Origin: Halomonas elongata
GTDB taxonomy: Bacteria; Pseudomonadota; Gammaproteobacteria; Pseudomonadales; Halomonadaceae
Direction of reading: 5' to 3'
DNA length: 64,000 nt
Assembly (NCBI RefSeq): GCF_029081005.1
Contig: NZ_JAJQTQ010000002.1
Location: 62,001 to 126,000, forward strand
Shown: piece by piece, positions 35,374 through 44,543 of the stretch
How the letters are laid out: each line of letters opens with the position of its first letter
Numbering within the stretch: the first letter of the stretch is position 1
Notes under the pieces: model-generated
Told to the model about the DNA's origin: nothing
What the model saw: only the letters and a program-made list of their open reading frames with translations
Database searches by the model: none
Translations under genes and position numbers: made by a program

Positions 35374-35781
35374 ATGAAAAAATTAACTTTGTTTACAGGT
35401 CAGGAGCTGATGAGTATTGCTTCTGTTGTTAAGTGCAAGTTTTTCTATGTTCCCATCCCGATTTCCGTGGTGGAAGGCGGAGGTAGTACTCTCCAAGTAA
35501 ACAAAACGAGGGAAAAGGTTTTCGATAAGGACGCGATTGATACTGCTGAAAATGAAGGGTGGCCGACTTCCTTCGGAATCTGTGGAGACCGAAGCAAAGC
35601 TGGTCTAAATAAAGAGAAAGCTTCTTCAAGCTCCACTTTTTCCAGGATAAAGAAGGCTTTCGGGAAATTCAAGGGTTCCTTTTCTGGGGTTAAAGAAAGC
35701 AGTCCTGAAAAGAAAATTGAGAAATATTATATTCCAAAGGATAAAGCGGCTGGGTTTAGTCGCCCCCCTTACATAGATTGA
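35374..35781 (+). CDS. hypothetical protein, A+T-rich, lysine-rich
   Basis: 135 residues from an ATG preceded by TTTGGAG. The N-terminus is hydrophobic-basic (MKKLTLFTGQELMSIASVVK) without a convincing signal cleavage site; the middle has KCKFFYVPIPISVVEGGGST; the C-terminal half is rich in Lys and Ser. Codon use is far more A+T-rich than the chromosome, which suggests recent transfer. No family recognised and no functional partner nearby. Confidence 0.55.
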   Translation: MKKLTLFTGQELMSIASVVKCKFFYVPIPISVVEGGGSTLQVNKTREKVFDKDAIDTAENEGWPTSFGICGDRSKAGLNKEKASSSSTFSRIKKAFGKFKGSFSGVKESSPEKKIEKYYIPKDKAAGFSRPPYID

Positions 35782-36593
35782 AAATAGGGGCTTGCAGTCC
35801 TCTCTGGCTGGTACGGGGTCGCCTTGGGCGGCCCTGTGTTCGTTTATGCTCGCCAGGTACTCGCAGTATTCCTGGATTGCAGAGTTCAGAATAGAGCAGG
35901 GACACAGCACCTTATCGAATCGGTCAGGTGTTGCACCAATAATTTGCAACCAACGGCCTCGTGCGTGAGTCCGATCAACAAGCTCATTGACTCCTTGTGA
36001 ACTTCGCTTTTGGCTCACGACATCGCTGTTGCTCGCTTTATGAGCAGAAGAGGTTCCCCATTGTTCCATCCTGACGATTTTTCGACCGATTTCGACTCGT
36101 GATCCGCAAGGATGTAGAAAATGCGTTGGCCCGCCCTGGCCCTGACCATCGCTCGACGGCTTTTCAGACAGGGGATGGTTGAGGTTATACGCCCTCCTGA
36201 GAGGGACGTAATAGTGCCCATATATTAGTAGTTTGTTAACTATTTTCGGGTTCTGTTTTTTATGTCCATGATTTTTTTGATTTTATTTAATGTTTTTTCG
36301 TTGTTACAAATAAATACTTTTTTAGTGGGTGAAAGATTAGAATTTCATTATGGTTGGTCTAGGCTTGTGTGTGGACTTGCAATGGATGGAGGGGAAAGAC
36401 TTATGGCGTTACACGCCTGTTGGTAGGTTGGATCTGTGTCTTTGGCGACTATAGCGGCCAGAGCGGAGACCATGTACATAAAGCGGAAGTTCTTTCCGAA
36501 TCGCTATCTCATTCATGCTGAGTATTGAAGTATAGAAATCTCGGTGTTGTGGGAAAGCGCGTTAGATCGCTCACTAATTTCAAGGAAAGCTGC
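35782..36593. other. long gap, A+T-rich in its right half
   Basis: No convincing gene. Minus-strand frames in 35790-36221 overlap each other in two frames and look like decayed code with no recognised family. 36221-36360 is a very A+T-rich stretch. The promoter of the adenylation-reductase gene should lie in the last 150 bp. Confidence 0.45.
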
Positions 36594-39500
36594 ATGATGG
36601 CACATTACGATACCGTACTTCATTATTTTCTAAACTATGCCGAGCGTTTCCCGGAGAGGGAAGCGGTGACTGATGCAACTACCCGGCTCACGTACAGCGA
36701 ACTGGATAGGCGCAGCAGTGCCGTGGCCGCTTTTCTGCGTGCGCAGGGGATAGGCAAGGGGGACCTGGTCCCTTTGCTGTGTGATCGTACCCACCGTTAC
36801 GTGGTGGCCATTCTGGGTGTCATGAAAAGTGGCGCTGCCTATATTCCGGTGGACGTTCGTTATCCGTCGGAGCGGCAACGGCGTATCTTGACGCAAAGCG
36901 GCGCATCCTTTGCGCTGGCGGCCTGTGCCGATACTCCTGCTGATGCTCCCTTCCGGGTACATTCCATCGATGACATGACGGACAGTGATGATACGCCGGC
37001 CACCTTGCCGTCTTCCCAGGACCTGGCCTACGTCATCTTCACCTCGGGAACCACCGGCAACCCCAAGGGCGTCATGGTAGAACACCATGCCTTTGAACGG
37101 GTGGTGTCCTCGCACAACGACAACTTGGAAGTGGCTCAAGGAAGCCGCTCTACGCTGATGGCTGGCACCGGGTTCGATGTCGCCCAGCTGGAAATTGCGT
37201 CGATGTTGATGGCGGGGGGCACGTTGATCCTGCCTGACGAGGAAACGCGGCTGGACCCTGATCGGTTGCTGGCGTTCTTTGCCCGCCAAGGTCTCACCCA
37301 TGCTTTTGTGCCCACGGCTCTGGTTCCGGGCATTACGGCGCTTGCTCAGCCGCCGGAACTGGCGTTGACCCATCTCTTCACCGCCGGGGAAAAGCTGATC
37401 CCGCCAGCCACTGAACATCTGCCGTACGAGCTGGTGGATTGCTATGGACCGGCCGAGGCCACGATTTTTGCCACGCGTCACCGCGTTCCCGGTATCGAGG
37501 TGGACGAGCGGCCCTCCATCGGCTACCCCATGGCCGGTAGCGAAATCTTCTTGCTGGATGAACGACTGGCGCAGGTGCCTGATGGAGAGACGGGGGAGAT
37601 TTTCATTGGCGGTGACAACCTGGCTCGGGGGTATCTGCACAACGAGCCGCTGACACGGGAAAAATTTATCATTCACCCTCAATGGCGACAGCGCCTGTAT
37701 CGAACGGGCGACTTGGCGCGATGGCTTCCGGACGGTCGTCTCCAGTTCCTGGGACGCCTGGACGATCAGGTGAAGATTCGAGGCAATCGGGTGGAACTGG
37801 CCGAGGTGGAAGAAGCGCTCCATGCCCAGGCGGGGGTGAGCGAGGCGGTGGTGCTGGTTTCCGCAGCGGAGACCGATGGTGAAGAATTGAATCTTCTGGC
37901 CTTTATCGTGCCCGATCAGCAACAGCCCTCGACAGAGACCGAAATGCGGCGGGAGATGCTGAAAACCCTGCCGGACTACATGGCACCGTCGGCCATCTTG
38001 CGCCTCGACTCCCTGCCGCTCAACGCCAATGGTAAAACGGACAAGCAGGCGTTGCTGCAGATGTACCGGCGGTTGACAGGCAGCACCGACAATGGCGTTC
38101 GAGAACATGCATCGGAAGCGGTGTATATCAGCCAGATGGAACGCGACATTGCGGACGCCTGGGCGAGCGTACTCGGGCATCGTCGCTTCGACCGCACCGA
38201 TCGCTTTTTCGATGTCGGTGGCCATTCATTGCTGGCCGCTCGCCTGATGCAGGATGTGCGCGAACGGTTGTCCATTCAGGTCTGGATTCGCGACCTTTTC
38301 GAGCATGATACCGTTGCGTCATTGGCCTCGCTGCTGGAAGAGCGTCGTCGTGACGATCAGCCACGACCCTTGCTGGACCGCGAGCGTATCCACCCACTTC
38401 GTGAAGATGCCAGTCTGCCCGATGATCTTGTGTTCCAGCCTTGGCAGGCGACGGATTCCCTGGCGCGGCCGCGTCACATCCTGCTCACTGGCGTCACTGG
38501 CTTCGTCGGCGCCCACTTGCTGGTCGATCTGCTTGCGACCACCGACGCTTGCCTCCACTGCCCGATACGAGCCCGATCTGGATCGGATCCTTGGCGACGC
38601 CTGGATGACACCCTGGCCCGTTACGGTATGACGCTTTCCGACGCAGATCGGGAACGCATCGAGGTATATCGAGCCGACTTGTCAGATCCGCGCCTCGGGC
38701 TGACGAAGATGCATTATGACGAGCTCGCTGAGGCGGTAGACGTCATTTATCATTCTGCCAGTGCGGTCAATTTCATCCAGCCCTATTCGTACATGAAGCG
38801 TGACAACGTCCAGGGGCTGATGGAGTTGTTGCGCTTTGCTGCCGCCAAGCGCACCAAGCCTTTGATGCTATTGTCTACCATCTCCGTTTACAGCTGGGGG
38901 CACCTGCACACCCGCAAGCGCGTGATGCGCGAGGACGATGACATCGACCAGAACCTGGATGCGGTGATCACGGACATCGGCTATGTCCGAAGCAAGTGGG
39001 TCATGGAGAAAATCGCTGATCAAGCGGCTCAGCGCGGCCTGCCGCTGATGACCTTCCGTCTGGGCTATGCCACCTACCATAGTACCCGCGGGGTGTGTGC
39101 GGACTATCAGTGGTGGGGCCGCCTGGTACAAACCTGCGTGGAGCATCAGAGTATCCCGGATCTGGAAGCCCTGCGTGAGGGGCTTACCAGCGTCGACTAC
39201 ATGACCGCAGCGATCGCACACATCTCTCGAAACCCGGAAGGCCTGGATCACAAGTTCAACCTGATTCACGAGGGCGACAACAATCTGACGTTCAAGGAGT
39301 TCTTCAGTCGGCTGGAGGAGCAGTTTGGTTTCCGCTTCAAGGTGTTGCCCTATGCACAATGGAAGGCTCAGTGGGAACATGATCCCAGGGCTCCCCTTTA
39401 TCCTCTGTTGAGCCTCTTCACCGATACCATGTATGACGGCAAGTCCACGGTGGAGCTGTACCAGAACACCTACCTCTGGGATTGTCGAAATACCAAGAAC

Positions 39501-39611
39501 TTCCTCAGAGGCAGTGGTATCGAGGAGCCGGTATTTTCCCATGAGGAACTGACGAGTTACCTGTCGTACCTGGATGTGCCGATTCCCCAGGGCACATCGC
39601 ATATTGTCTAG
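36594..39611 (+). CDS. NRPS-like adenylation-carrier-thioester reductase protein (A-T-R)
   Basis: 1005 residues in one mono-module. Adenylation domain about 1-500: FTSGTTGNPKG near 150, the FD of the specificity pocket (FDVAQLE), DCYGPAEATIF, YRTGDLARWLPDG, LDDQVKIRGNRVEL and the catalytic NANGKTDKQALL. Carrier protein with the Ser to be phosphopantetheinylated in DVGGHSLLAARL near 545. Reductase domain about 625-1005: NAD(P)-binding TGVTGFVGAHLL and active-site Tyr-x3-Lys in YVRSKWVMEK near 797-801. No condensation domain. Such enzymes activate one acid and release it as an aldehyde. AAGGA 7 nt before the ATG fixes the start. Substrate unknown; the pocket Asp suggests an amino acid. Confidence 0.93.
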   Translation: MMAHYDTVLHYFLNYAERFPEREAVTDATTRLTYSELDRRSSAVAAFLRAQGIGKGDLVPLLCDRTHRYVVAILGVMKSGAAYIPVDVRYPSERQRRILTQSGASFALAACADTPADAPFRVHSIDDMTDSDDTPATLPSSQDLAYVIFTSGTTGNPKGVMVEHHAFERVVSSHNDNLEVAQGSRSTLMAGTGFDVAQLEIASMLMAGGTLILPDEETRLDPDRLLAFFARQGLTHAFVPTALVPGITALAQPPELALTHLFTAGEKLIPPATEHLPYELVDCYGPAEATIFATRHRVPGIEVDERPSIGYPMAGSEIFLLDERLAQVPDGETGEIFIGGDNLARGYLHNEPLTREKFIIHPQWRQRLYRTGDLARWLPDGRLQFLGRLDDQVKIRGNRVELAEVEEALHAQAGVSEAVVLVSAAETDGEELNLLAFIVPDQQQPSTETEMRREMLKTLPDYMAPSAILRLDSLPLNANGKTDKQALLQMYRRLTGSTDNGVREHASEAVYISQMERDIADAWASVLGHRRFDRTDRFFDVGGHSLLAARLMQDVRERLSIQVWIRDLFEHDTVASLASLLEERRRDDQPRPLLDRERIHPLREDASLPDDLVFQPWQATDSLARPRHILLTGVTGFVGAHLLVDLLATTDACLHCPIRARSGSDPWRRLDDTLARYGMTLSDADRERIEVYRADLSDPRLGLTKMHYDELAEAVDVIYHSASAVNFIQPYSYMKRDNVQGLMELLRFAAAKRTKPLMLLSTISVYSWGHLHTRKRVMREDDDIDQNLDAVITDIGYVRSKWVMEKIADQAAQRGLPLMTFRLGYATYHSTRGVCADYQWWGRLVQTCVEHQSIPDLEALREGLTSVDYMTAAIAHISRNPEGLDHKFNLIHEGDNNLTFKEFFSRLEEQFGFRFKVLPYAQWKAQWEHDPRAPLYPLLSLFTDTMYDGKSTVELYQNTYLWDCRNTKNFLRGSGIEEPVFSHEELTSYLSYLDVPIPQGTSHIV

Positions 39612-39620
39612 CCGTGACAG

Positions 39621-39721
39621 GGTGTCCATGGTCGAGTTGCGTTCGCTTTTCGGTCACCGTTTGCGATTTTGGATGGGCGAGGGGCGGATGGTGATGTCGC
39701 ACCACCTTGACCATGGACACC
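39621..39721. repeat. 13-bp inverted repeats between convergent genes
   Basis: GGTGTCCATGGTC at 39621-39633 and its exact complement at 39709-39721, 75 bp apart, in the gap between the A-T-R gene and the convergent PPTase gene. May work as a long-armed terminator; could also be the ends of a lost small element. Confidence 0.55.
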
Positions 39722-39760
39722 TCCCCGGATCCGGTTGTGAAACTTGCCGGAGTGCCCGCG

Positions 39761-40420
39761 TCAGGTGGGCCTCCTTTTCAGCACGCATAACGATAGGCAC
39801 ATACTCGACCCGGTCCATTGCTGGACGGGCAGTATGGTGCCTTTGGCAAAGGGAGGTACGGTGTGATTAAAGCACAGGCCATCAGGCGTGACTTTTAGCG
39901 TATCGAAATCGATAAACGTTTGGCTAAGCGGATACTGTGCCTTGTAGGCGGCTTCCTTCATTGAAAATATCTGCAGGGCTGCCAGGCCCGGAGGGCTATC
40001 AATACAAGCGAGTTCCTCGGGGTCGGTAATGTAGGGGGGAAGCTTGCTTTCAAGGGGGGCCAGGTTTTCGACATCGATGCCGATGGCCTGCACATGCTGT
40101 GACAGGGCAGCGACCCCTATGCAGACATCGGCCGTATGGGAGAGGCTACCGATGGTTCCTGCCGGCCAGATCGGTGCACGGTTTTGATCCATCGGGATCA
40201 CCCCGTGAGGAAAACCGAGCTTTTTCAGAACAGCGCGTGCGGCGGAGCGACCCGCCGCGAATTCCAGCCGTCGTCTTGTGTTCGCGCCAACGATGGCGGC
40301 TTCTTCGGTCGGGTAAAGCGAGAGATGTTTTTCTTTAGGGTCGCGGGTGGCATGGACCACGTCTTCCGGCCAGTCCCCCCGGCTTCCTGCAATCAAGCGG
40401 TCAAGTGACGCTACATCCAT
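39761..40420 (-). CDS. 4'-phosphopantetheinyl transferase (EntD/Sfp type)
   Basis: 219 residues of the EntD class. It attaches phosphopantetheine from CoA to a carrier-protein Ser. Motifs present: GRSAAR at 57-62, the SLSHT segment at 92-96, GIDVE with Asp116 and Glu118 for magnesium, and FSMKEAAYK with Glu156 and Lys160. It is convergent with the A-T-R gene 149 bp away, so it most likely activates that carrier domain. The siderophore genes in this window are NRPS-independent and would not need it. Confidence 0.92.
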   Translation of the reverse strand: MDVASLDRLIAGSRGDWPEDVVHATRDPKEKHLSLYPTEEAAIVGANTRRRLEFAAGRSAARAVLKKLGFPHGVIPMDQNRAPIWPAGTIGSLSHTADVCIGVAALSQHVQAIGIDVENLAPLESKLPPYITDPEELACIDSPPGLAALQIFSMKEAAYKAQYPLSQTFIDFDTLKVTPDGLCFNHTVPPFAKGTILPVQQWTGSSMCLSLCVLKRRPT

Positions 40421-40610
40421 GTAGATCTTCCTTCTTCTGCTTTAGCCCCTGTGCGTTGATCCTGCTTGATATGGGGGGATGTGGAAAGGCTGGATGCAGC
40501 CGAAGAGGATTCGGCTGCAGTTAGGCGAGCTTTCGACCGGGCTGGCGCACCAGCACCGCGCACAAATTTGCCAGGAGCGAATCTGAACCGTCTTTAAAGG
40601 GCCGGCAGGG

Positions 40611-40632
40611 TAGCCGCCATGGATGGCGGCTA
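40611..40632. repeat. perfect palindrome beyond the chemoreceptor gene
   Basis: TAGCCGCCAT and its complement with a 2-bp centre, 84 bp after the chemoreceptor stop. Too tight a loop for a good hairpin; could be an operator for the divergent side or part of a terminator. Confidence 0.4.
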
Positions 40633-40715
40633 TAGCGACGCGATTGGCATGCGCAGGTATTTAAGCAGCGCTTCCTTAAAGGCAGTGTTTCCCTAACCTT
40701 TGCGTTCGACTGCCA

Positions 40716-42608
40716 TCACGTACTGTGCTGCACGACGTGTGCTGGCGACGCCTGCCGGTCGTCGTTGAGCTTGAAGCTGCCGACCAGTTCCGCCAGGCGG
40801 TCGGCCTGTTCGCGCAGCTGCTCGGCGGCGGAGGTGGATTCTTCCGCCAGGGCGGCGTTCTGCTGGGTCATGCGATCGAGCTCGGCGACGGCGATGTTGA
40901 CCTGGCCGATGCCGTCGCTCTGTTCGGTGGTGGCGTGGCTGATTTCCCCGAGCATGCCGGCGACGCGGTTCACCACCTCGACGAGTTCGTGCATGGCGCT
41001 GCCGGCGTCGCGCACCAGCCGGGTGCCGCCCTGGACCTTCTCGCCGGAGGCCTCGATCAGGCCGCGAATGTCCCGCGAGGCCTCGGCGCTGCGGGTGGCC
41101 AGCTGGCGTACCTCATTGGCCACCACGGCGAAGCCCTTGCCGCTCTCGCCGGCGCGGGCGGCTTCCACCGAGGCGTTGAGCGCCAGCAGGTTGGTCTGGA
41201 AGGCGATGTCGTCCATGACCTTGATGATGTTGCCGATGCGCTCGGAGGCCTGCTGGATGTCGCCCATCGTGGTGACCACGTCGGTGACGGTGTCGCCGGT
41301 GCCCTGAGCCAGCCTGGCGGCGGACTGCGAGAGGTTGTTGGCCTCGAGGGAGGACGCCGAGGTGTTTTCCACCGTGCCGGTGATCTGTTCCATGGAGGCC
41401 GAGGTTTGCTGCAGGCTGGAGGCCGCCTGGTCGGTGCGCCGCGACATGTCCTGGCCGCCGCTGGCGATTTCCTGGGCGGCGTGGCGAACGGCGTCGCTGC
41501 TGCGCCTGACGTGGGCGAGCACGTCGTGCATCTTGTCGGCGAAGGCGTTGAACTGGATGGCGAGTTCGCTGGCCTCGTCCTTGCCCTGGACGGGCAGCCT
41601 CAGGGTCAGGTCGCCATCGCCGTCGGCGATCTCGCCCATGGCCTCGGCGGTGCGCCGTATCGGGCGGAACAGCGCGCGCTGCAGTAGTGCCAGCACCACC
41701 AGGCTCGCCAGCAGGATCGCGGCCACCAGCAGCATGACCAGCAGCACCGCGCGATTGAGATCGGCAAACAATTCGCTGCGTGGTATCTGGGCGAAGGCGA
41801 CCCAGTCGGTGCCGGGCACTTCGATGGCGGCGACCAGCTGCTCGGCGCCGTCCTGGTCGGTGAGGGTGGTGTAGCGATAGCCGTCGCCTGCCAGCAGTTC
41901 GTCGGCCTGGGTCTCCCAGCCGGGCAGCTCGGCGATCGGCTGGCCGGCCATGGCGGCGCCCTCGGGGTGCACGCTGATGGTGCCGTCCTGGCTTGCCAGG
42001 AACACCGAGCCGGTGTCGCCGAGCTGGTAGGTGCTGATCGTCTCCGCCATGGCGTCCAGGGTATAGCCGACCCCGGCGATACCGACGCGCTCGCCGTCGA
42101 TCTCGACCACGTGGTTGATGAAGACCTTCAGCTCGCCGCCCTCGGAATCGACGTCCAGGGTGTACTCGGGCGCGTCGGCGTCGTCGACCACGTCGTAGAA
42201 CCAGGCATCTTCTTCGCGGTCCAGCGTCCGCTCGACGCCTGCCTCCGTGTAGTAGTGGCCGCTGAGGGCCGAGACGAAGAACACGGTATTGGCCCCGGTG
42301 CGTTGCTGGAGGCGGTCCAGGTAGGTCACGGCGCGCTCGCTGTCTGCTTGTGTCTCTCCCCGGCGAATCCAGTCCTGCAGGTAGCCGTTGTTGGCCAGGT
42401 CCTGGGCGGTGGTGATTGGTCCGGTCAGGGTGGCCGTGATGTCGTTGCTGATGCTCTCGAGCGTGGTCGGCAGTTCGGCGTCGGTGACCCGGTCGGTGAT
42501 CAGCTCGCTGAACAGCCGATACTGGATGGCCGTGGCCCCGCCGACGATCAGGACCATGCAGAGGCTGATGCTGATCATCAGCTTTTGGGCAATGGTGAGA
42601 TGCTTCAC
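40716..42608 (-). CDS. methyl-accepting chemotaxis protein with Cache sensor
   Basis: 630 residues. Membrane segment about 10-30, a periplasmic Cache-type sensor (about 35-285, with [21 protein letters not shown] and [20 protein letters not shown]), second membrane segment about 290-315, HAMP domain, then a cytoplasmic signalling domain with the CheA/CheW tip ([35 protein letters not shown]). The GTG start is chosen because GGGGGAAAG lies just upstream and gives the usual [10 protein letters not shown] beginning; an ATG at 42644 is the alternative. Ligand unknown, perhaps an amino or organic acid. Confidence 0.92.
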   Translation of the reverse strand: MKHLTIAQKLMISISLCMVLIVGGATAIQYRLFSELITDRVTDAELPTTLESISNDITATLTGPITTAQDLANNGYLQDWIRRGETQADSERAVTYLDRLQQRTGANTVFFVSALSGHYYTEAGVERTLDREEDAWFYDVVDDADAPEYTLDVDSEGGELKVFINHVVEIDGERVGIAGVGYTLDAMAETISTYQLGDTGSVFLASQDGTISVHPEGAAMAGQPIAELPGWETQADELLAGDGYRYTTLTDQDGAEQLVAAIEVPGTDWVAFAQIPRSELFADLNRAVLLVMLLVAAILLASLVVLALLQRALFRPIRRTAEAMGEIADGDGDLTLRLPVQGKDEASELAIQFNAFADKMHDVLAHVRRSSDAVRHAAQEIASGGQDMSRRTDQAASSLQQTSASMEQITGTVENTSASSLEANNLSQSAARLAQGTGDTVTDVVTTMGDIQQASERIGNIIKVMDDIAFQTNLLALNASVEAARAGESGKGFAVVANEVRQLATRSAEASRDIRGLIEASGEKVQGGTRLVRDAGSAMHELVEVVNRVAGMLGEISHATTEQSDGIGQVNIAVAELDRMTQQNAALAEESTSAAEQLREQADRLAELVGSFKLNDDRQASPAHVVQHST

Positions 42609-42748
42609 TGTCTTTCCCCCGGCTCGCGCTCCGTTCGGGCGCATGCATTTTTGTTGACTACTTGGTCAACATGTATCGGCGGGGCGGGGAAAATCTGTAG
42701 GCGGCAGCGGATAATTCGTGTCGACCAGGCCCGAGTGTGGGCCTGGCG

Positions 42749-43090
42749 TCAACGCATTCCCGCCAGGATTACCACCATGCCATAGGCTGCCACGCCGGCG
42801 GCGACGGGCCAGCCGAGCGAGCGTTTGCGGTACCAGACGAGCAGGGTGATGGCGACGCCGATGGCCGTGGCGAGCCAGGCCGTGGCATCGGGGTGGCGGG
42901 GCACCAGCGAGACGCCGAGCAGGGCGGCGATCATCAATGGGCCCAGGATGCCGAGCCACTGGGGCATGGCGTCCATGTCGTCGTCACCGAAGCGCCGCAG
43001 GCGCCGTCGCATCCAGAGCAGCGGCAGTACGCGTATCAGGTAGGTGCCGAGGGCGGAGGCCAGTACGGCCAGCCAGAGGGCGTTACTCAT
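42749..43090 (-). CDS. azlD: AzlD-family branched-chain amino acid export subunit
   Basis: 113-residue membrane protein with about four hydrophobic segments and the family start LWLAVLASALGTYLIRVLPL. AzlD is the small subunit that works with AzlC in exporting branched-chain amino acids or analogues such as azaleucine. Its start overlaps the end of azlC by 8 bp, so it is the last gene of the XRE-azlC-azlD operon. Confidence 0.92.
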   Translation of the reverse strand: MSNALWLAVLASALGTYLIRVLPLLWMRRRLRRFGDDDMDAMPQWLGILGPLMIAALLGVSLVPRHPDATAWLATAIGVAITLLVWYRKRSLGWPVAAGVAAYGMVVILAGMR

Positions 43091-43814
43091 GGGCGCCTCC
43101 TGTGTGTCGCGAGTCGAACTTCACCAGGTAGAAGCAGAGGGCACCACACAGGGCGGCCAGCGGGATGCCGAGGTTGGTGAGGCCGGCCAGGGTGCAGGCC
43201 ATGGCCGTGGCGATGGTGAGGCACAGGGCCAGCGACCAGCGCCGCGAGGTGAAGCGGGGCATGACCAGCACGAGGAACAAGGCCGGCAGCGCGAATGGCA
43301 TGACCTCGCCGAGCAGTGGCCACTGTGCCATCAGCCAGTCCCCGGCGATGGCGCCGAGCGCCGTGCCGGCGATCCAGCTGGCCCAGGCCAGCATGGCGGC
43401 ACCGGTGTACCAGCTGAGGCGCTGGTGCTCCGGCAACTGTGGCAGGCGGCTGTGGGCCAGGGCGAAGACCTGATCGGTCAGGCCGTGCATCAGCCAGGGC
43501 CAGTGCCGGCTCGCGGTGAGCCAGGGGGCCAGGTTCGGCGCATAGACCAGGTGGCGCACGTTGATCAGCAGGGTCATGGCGACGACGAGCCACAGCGGTG
43601 CGCCGGCGGCGGCCATGCCGATGAACAGGAACTGGGAGGCGCCGGCATAGATCAGCACCGAGATGAGCGTGGCCTCCCAGGTGGTGAAGCCGGCCTGGAT
43701 GGCGATCAAGCCGAAGGAGATGGCCACCGGGACGTAGCCGCCCAGCAGAGGGATCGCCTCGCGCATCCCGGTCAGCCAGGGTGTGGTGCGTAGCGGATGG
43801 GTCCGTGTCGTCAT
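43083..43814 (-). CDS. azlC: AzlC-family branched-chain amino acid exporter
   Basis: 243-residue inner-membrane protein with the AzlC segments GGYVPVAISFGLIAIQAGF, VLIYAGASQFLFIGM and LINVRHLVYAPNLAPWL. Large subunit of the AzlCD exporter. Overlaps the regulator gene by 4 bp upstream and azlD by 8 bp downstream, a tightly coupled operon. Confidence 0.94.
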   Translation of the reverse strand: MTTRTHPLRTTPWLTGMREAIPLLGGYVPVAISFGLIAIQAGFTTWEATLISVLIYAGASQFLFIGMAAAGAPLWLVVAMTLLINVRHLVYAPNLAPWLTASRHWPWLMHGLTDQVFALAHSRLPQLPEHQRLSWYTGAAMLAWASWIAGTALGAIAGDWLMAQWPLLGEVMPFALPALFLVLVMPRFTSRRWSLALCLTIATAMACTLAGLTNLGIPLAALCGALCFYLVKFDSRHTGGAHE

Positions 43815-44350
43815 GGTACGGCCTCGGTGTCGGTGTACACGATGGTCATGAGCAAGGTCGCCCAGGTGTCATGCGTGCGGTAGAGATGGGGCCGGTCGGC
43901 GTCGAAACTCAGGGTGTCACCCGCCGAGAGCGCTCGCACCGATTCTTCGGGGCCGGCCTCGAGCCGGCCGCTGACGACGGTGAGCGATTCCCGCGTGCCC
44001 GGCGAGTGAGCCTCGGCGTGACGCGTGATGTGCGGTGCGCAGCGCATCCAGTAAGCATCGACGCGGGGGGCGTCCTGGCCCTGGTCGAGCAGGCGGACTT
44101 CCACGCCGTCTTCGCCCAGGGGCACCTGGATCGGTGCCACCAGGGTGCCGAAGGGGACGTGCAGCTGTACCGCCAGGCGCCAGATCGTATCCAGCGTCGG
44201 GTTGCCGTCGCCCTGTTCGAGGCGCGACAGGTTCGACTTGGCGATGCCGGCGGCGGTGGCCAGTTGCGATAGCGACCAGCCCCGGGCGCGCCGCAGCGTC
44301 TGCAGATGCTGTCCCAGGGTGCTGAGTGAGAGCTTGTCCATGTCGCTCAT
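43811..44350 (-). CDS. XRE-cupin transcriptional regulator
   Basis: 179 residues: an XRE helix-turn-helix at about 12-66 (LRRARGWSLSQLATAAGIAKSNLSRLEQG) and a cupin sensor at about 105-175 (HSPGTRESLTVVSGRLEAG ... GDTLSFDADRPHLYR). Heads the azlCD operon and is preceded by a perfect inverted repeat, so it probably represses itself and the exporter until an amino acid or analogue binds the cupin pocket. Similar regulators are common before azlCD. Confidence 0.92.
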   Translation of the reverse strand: MSDMDKLSLSTLGQHLQTLRRARGWSLSQLATAAGIAKSNLSRLEQGDGNPTLDTIWRLAVQLHVPFGTLVAPIQVPLGEDGVEVRLLDQGQDAPRVDAYWMRCAPHITRHAEAHSPGTRESLTVVSGRLEAGPEESVRALSAGDTLSFDADRPHLYRTHDTWATLLMTIVYTDTEAVP

Positions 44351-44366
44351 GACGTCTTCTCATATC

Positions 44367-44398
44367 GTTCGTTATATCGAACGTTCTATATAACGAAC
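44367..44398. promoter_or_regulatory. operator of the XRE-azlCD operon
   Basis: GTTCGTTATAT at 44367-44377 and its exact complement at 44388-44398, around a centre that holds the smaller palindrome AACGTT. It begins 17 bp before the regulator ATG, where it would overlap the promoter. Confidence 0.75.
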
Positions 44399-44543
44399 AG
44401 CGGCCTGTCAATGATGCGGTATCTCGCGTGCCGCTTTCTTCTGTGCGAGGAGATCGCATAATGGAGAGCGGCTGAATCGTCATGCTCGGGGTGGAGGCCG
44501 ATGCCGCCGCGAGCCTGTCTTCTCTCAACGTGATGGAGCCACC

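Noticed and set aside
35626-36221. Two overlapping minus-strand frames of 147 and 68 codons
   Set aside because: They overlap each other and an upstream gene, have no recognisable family, and look like decayed code.
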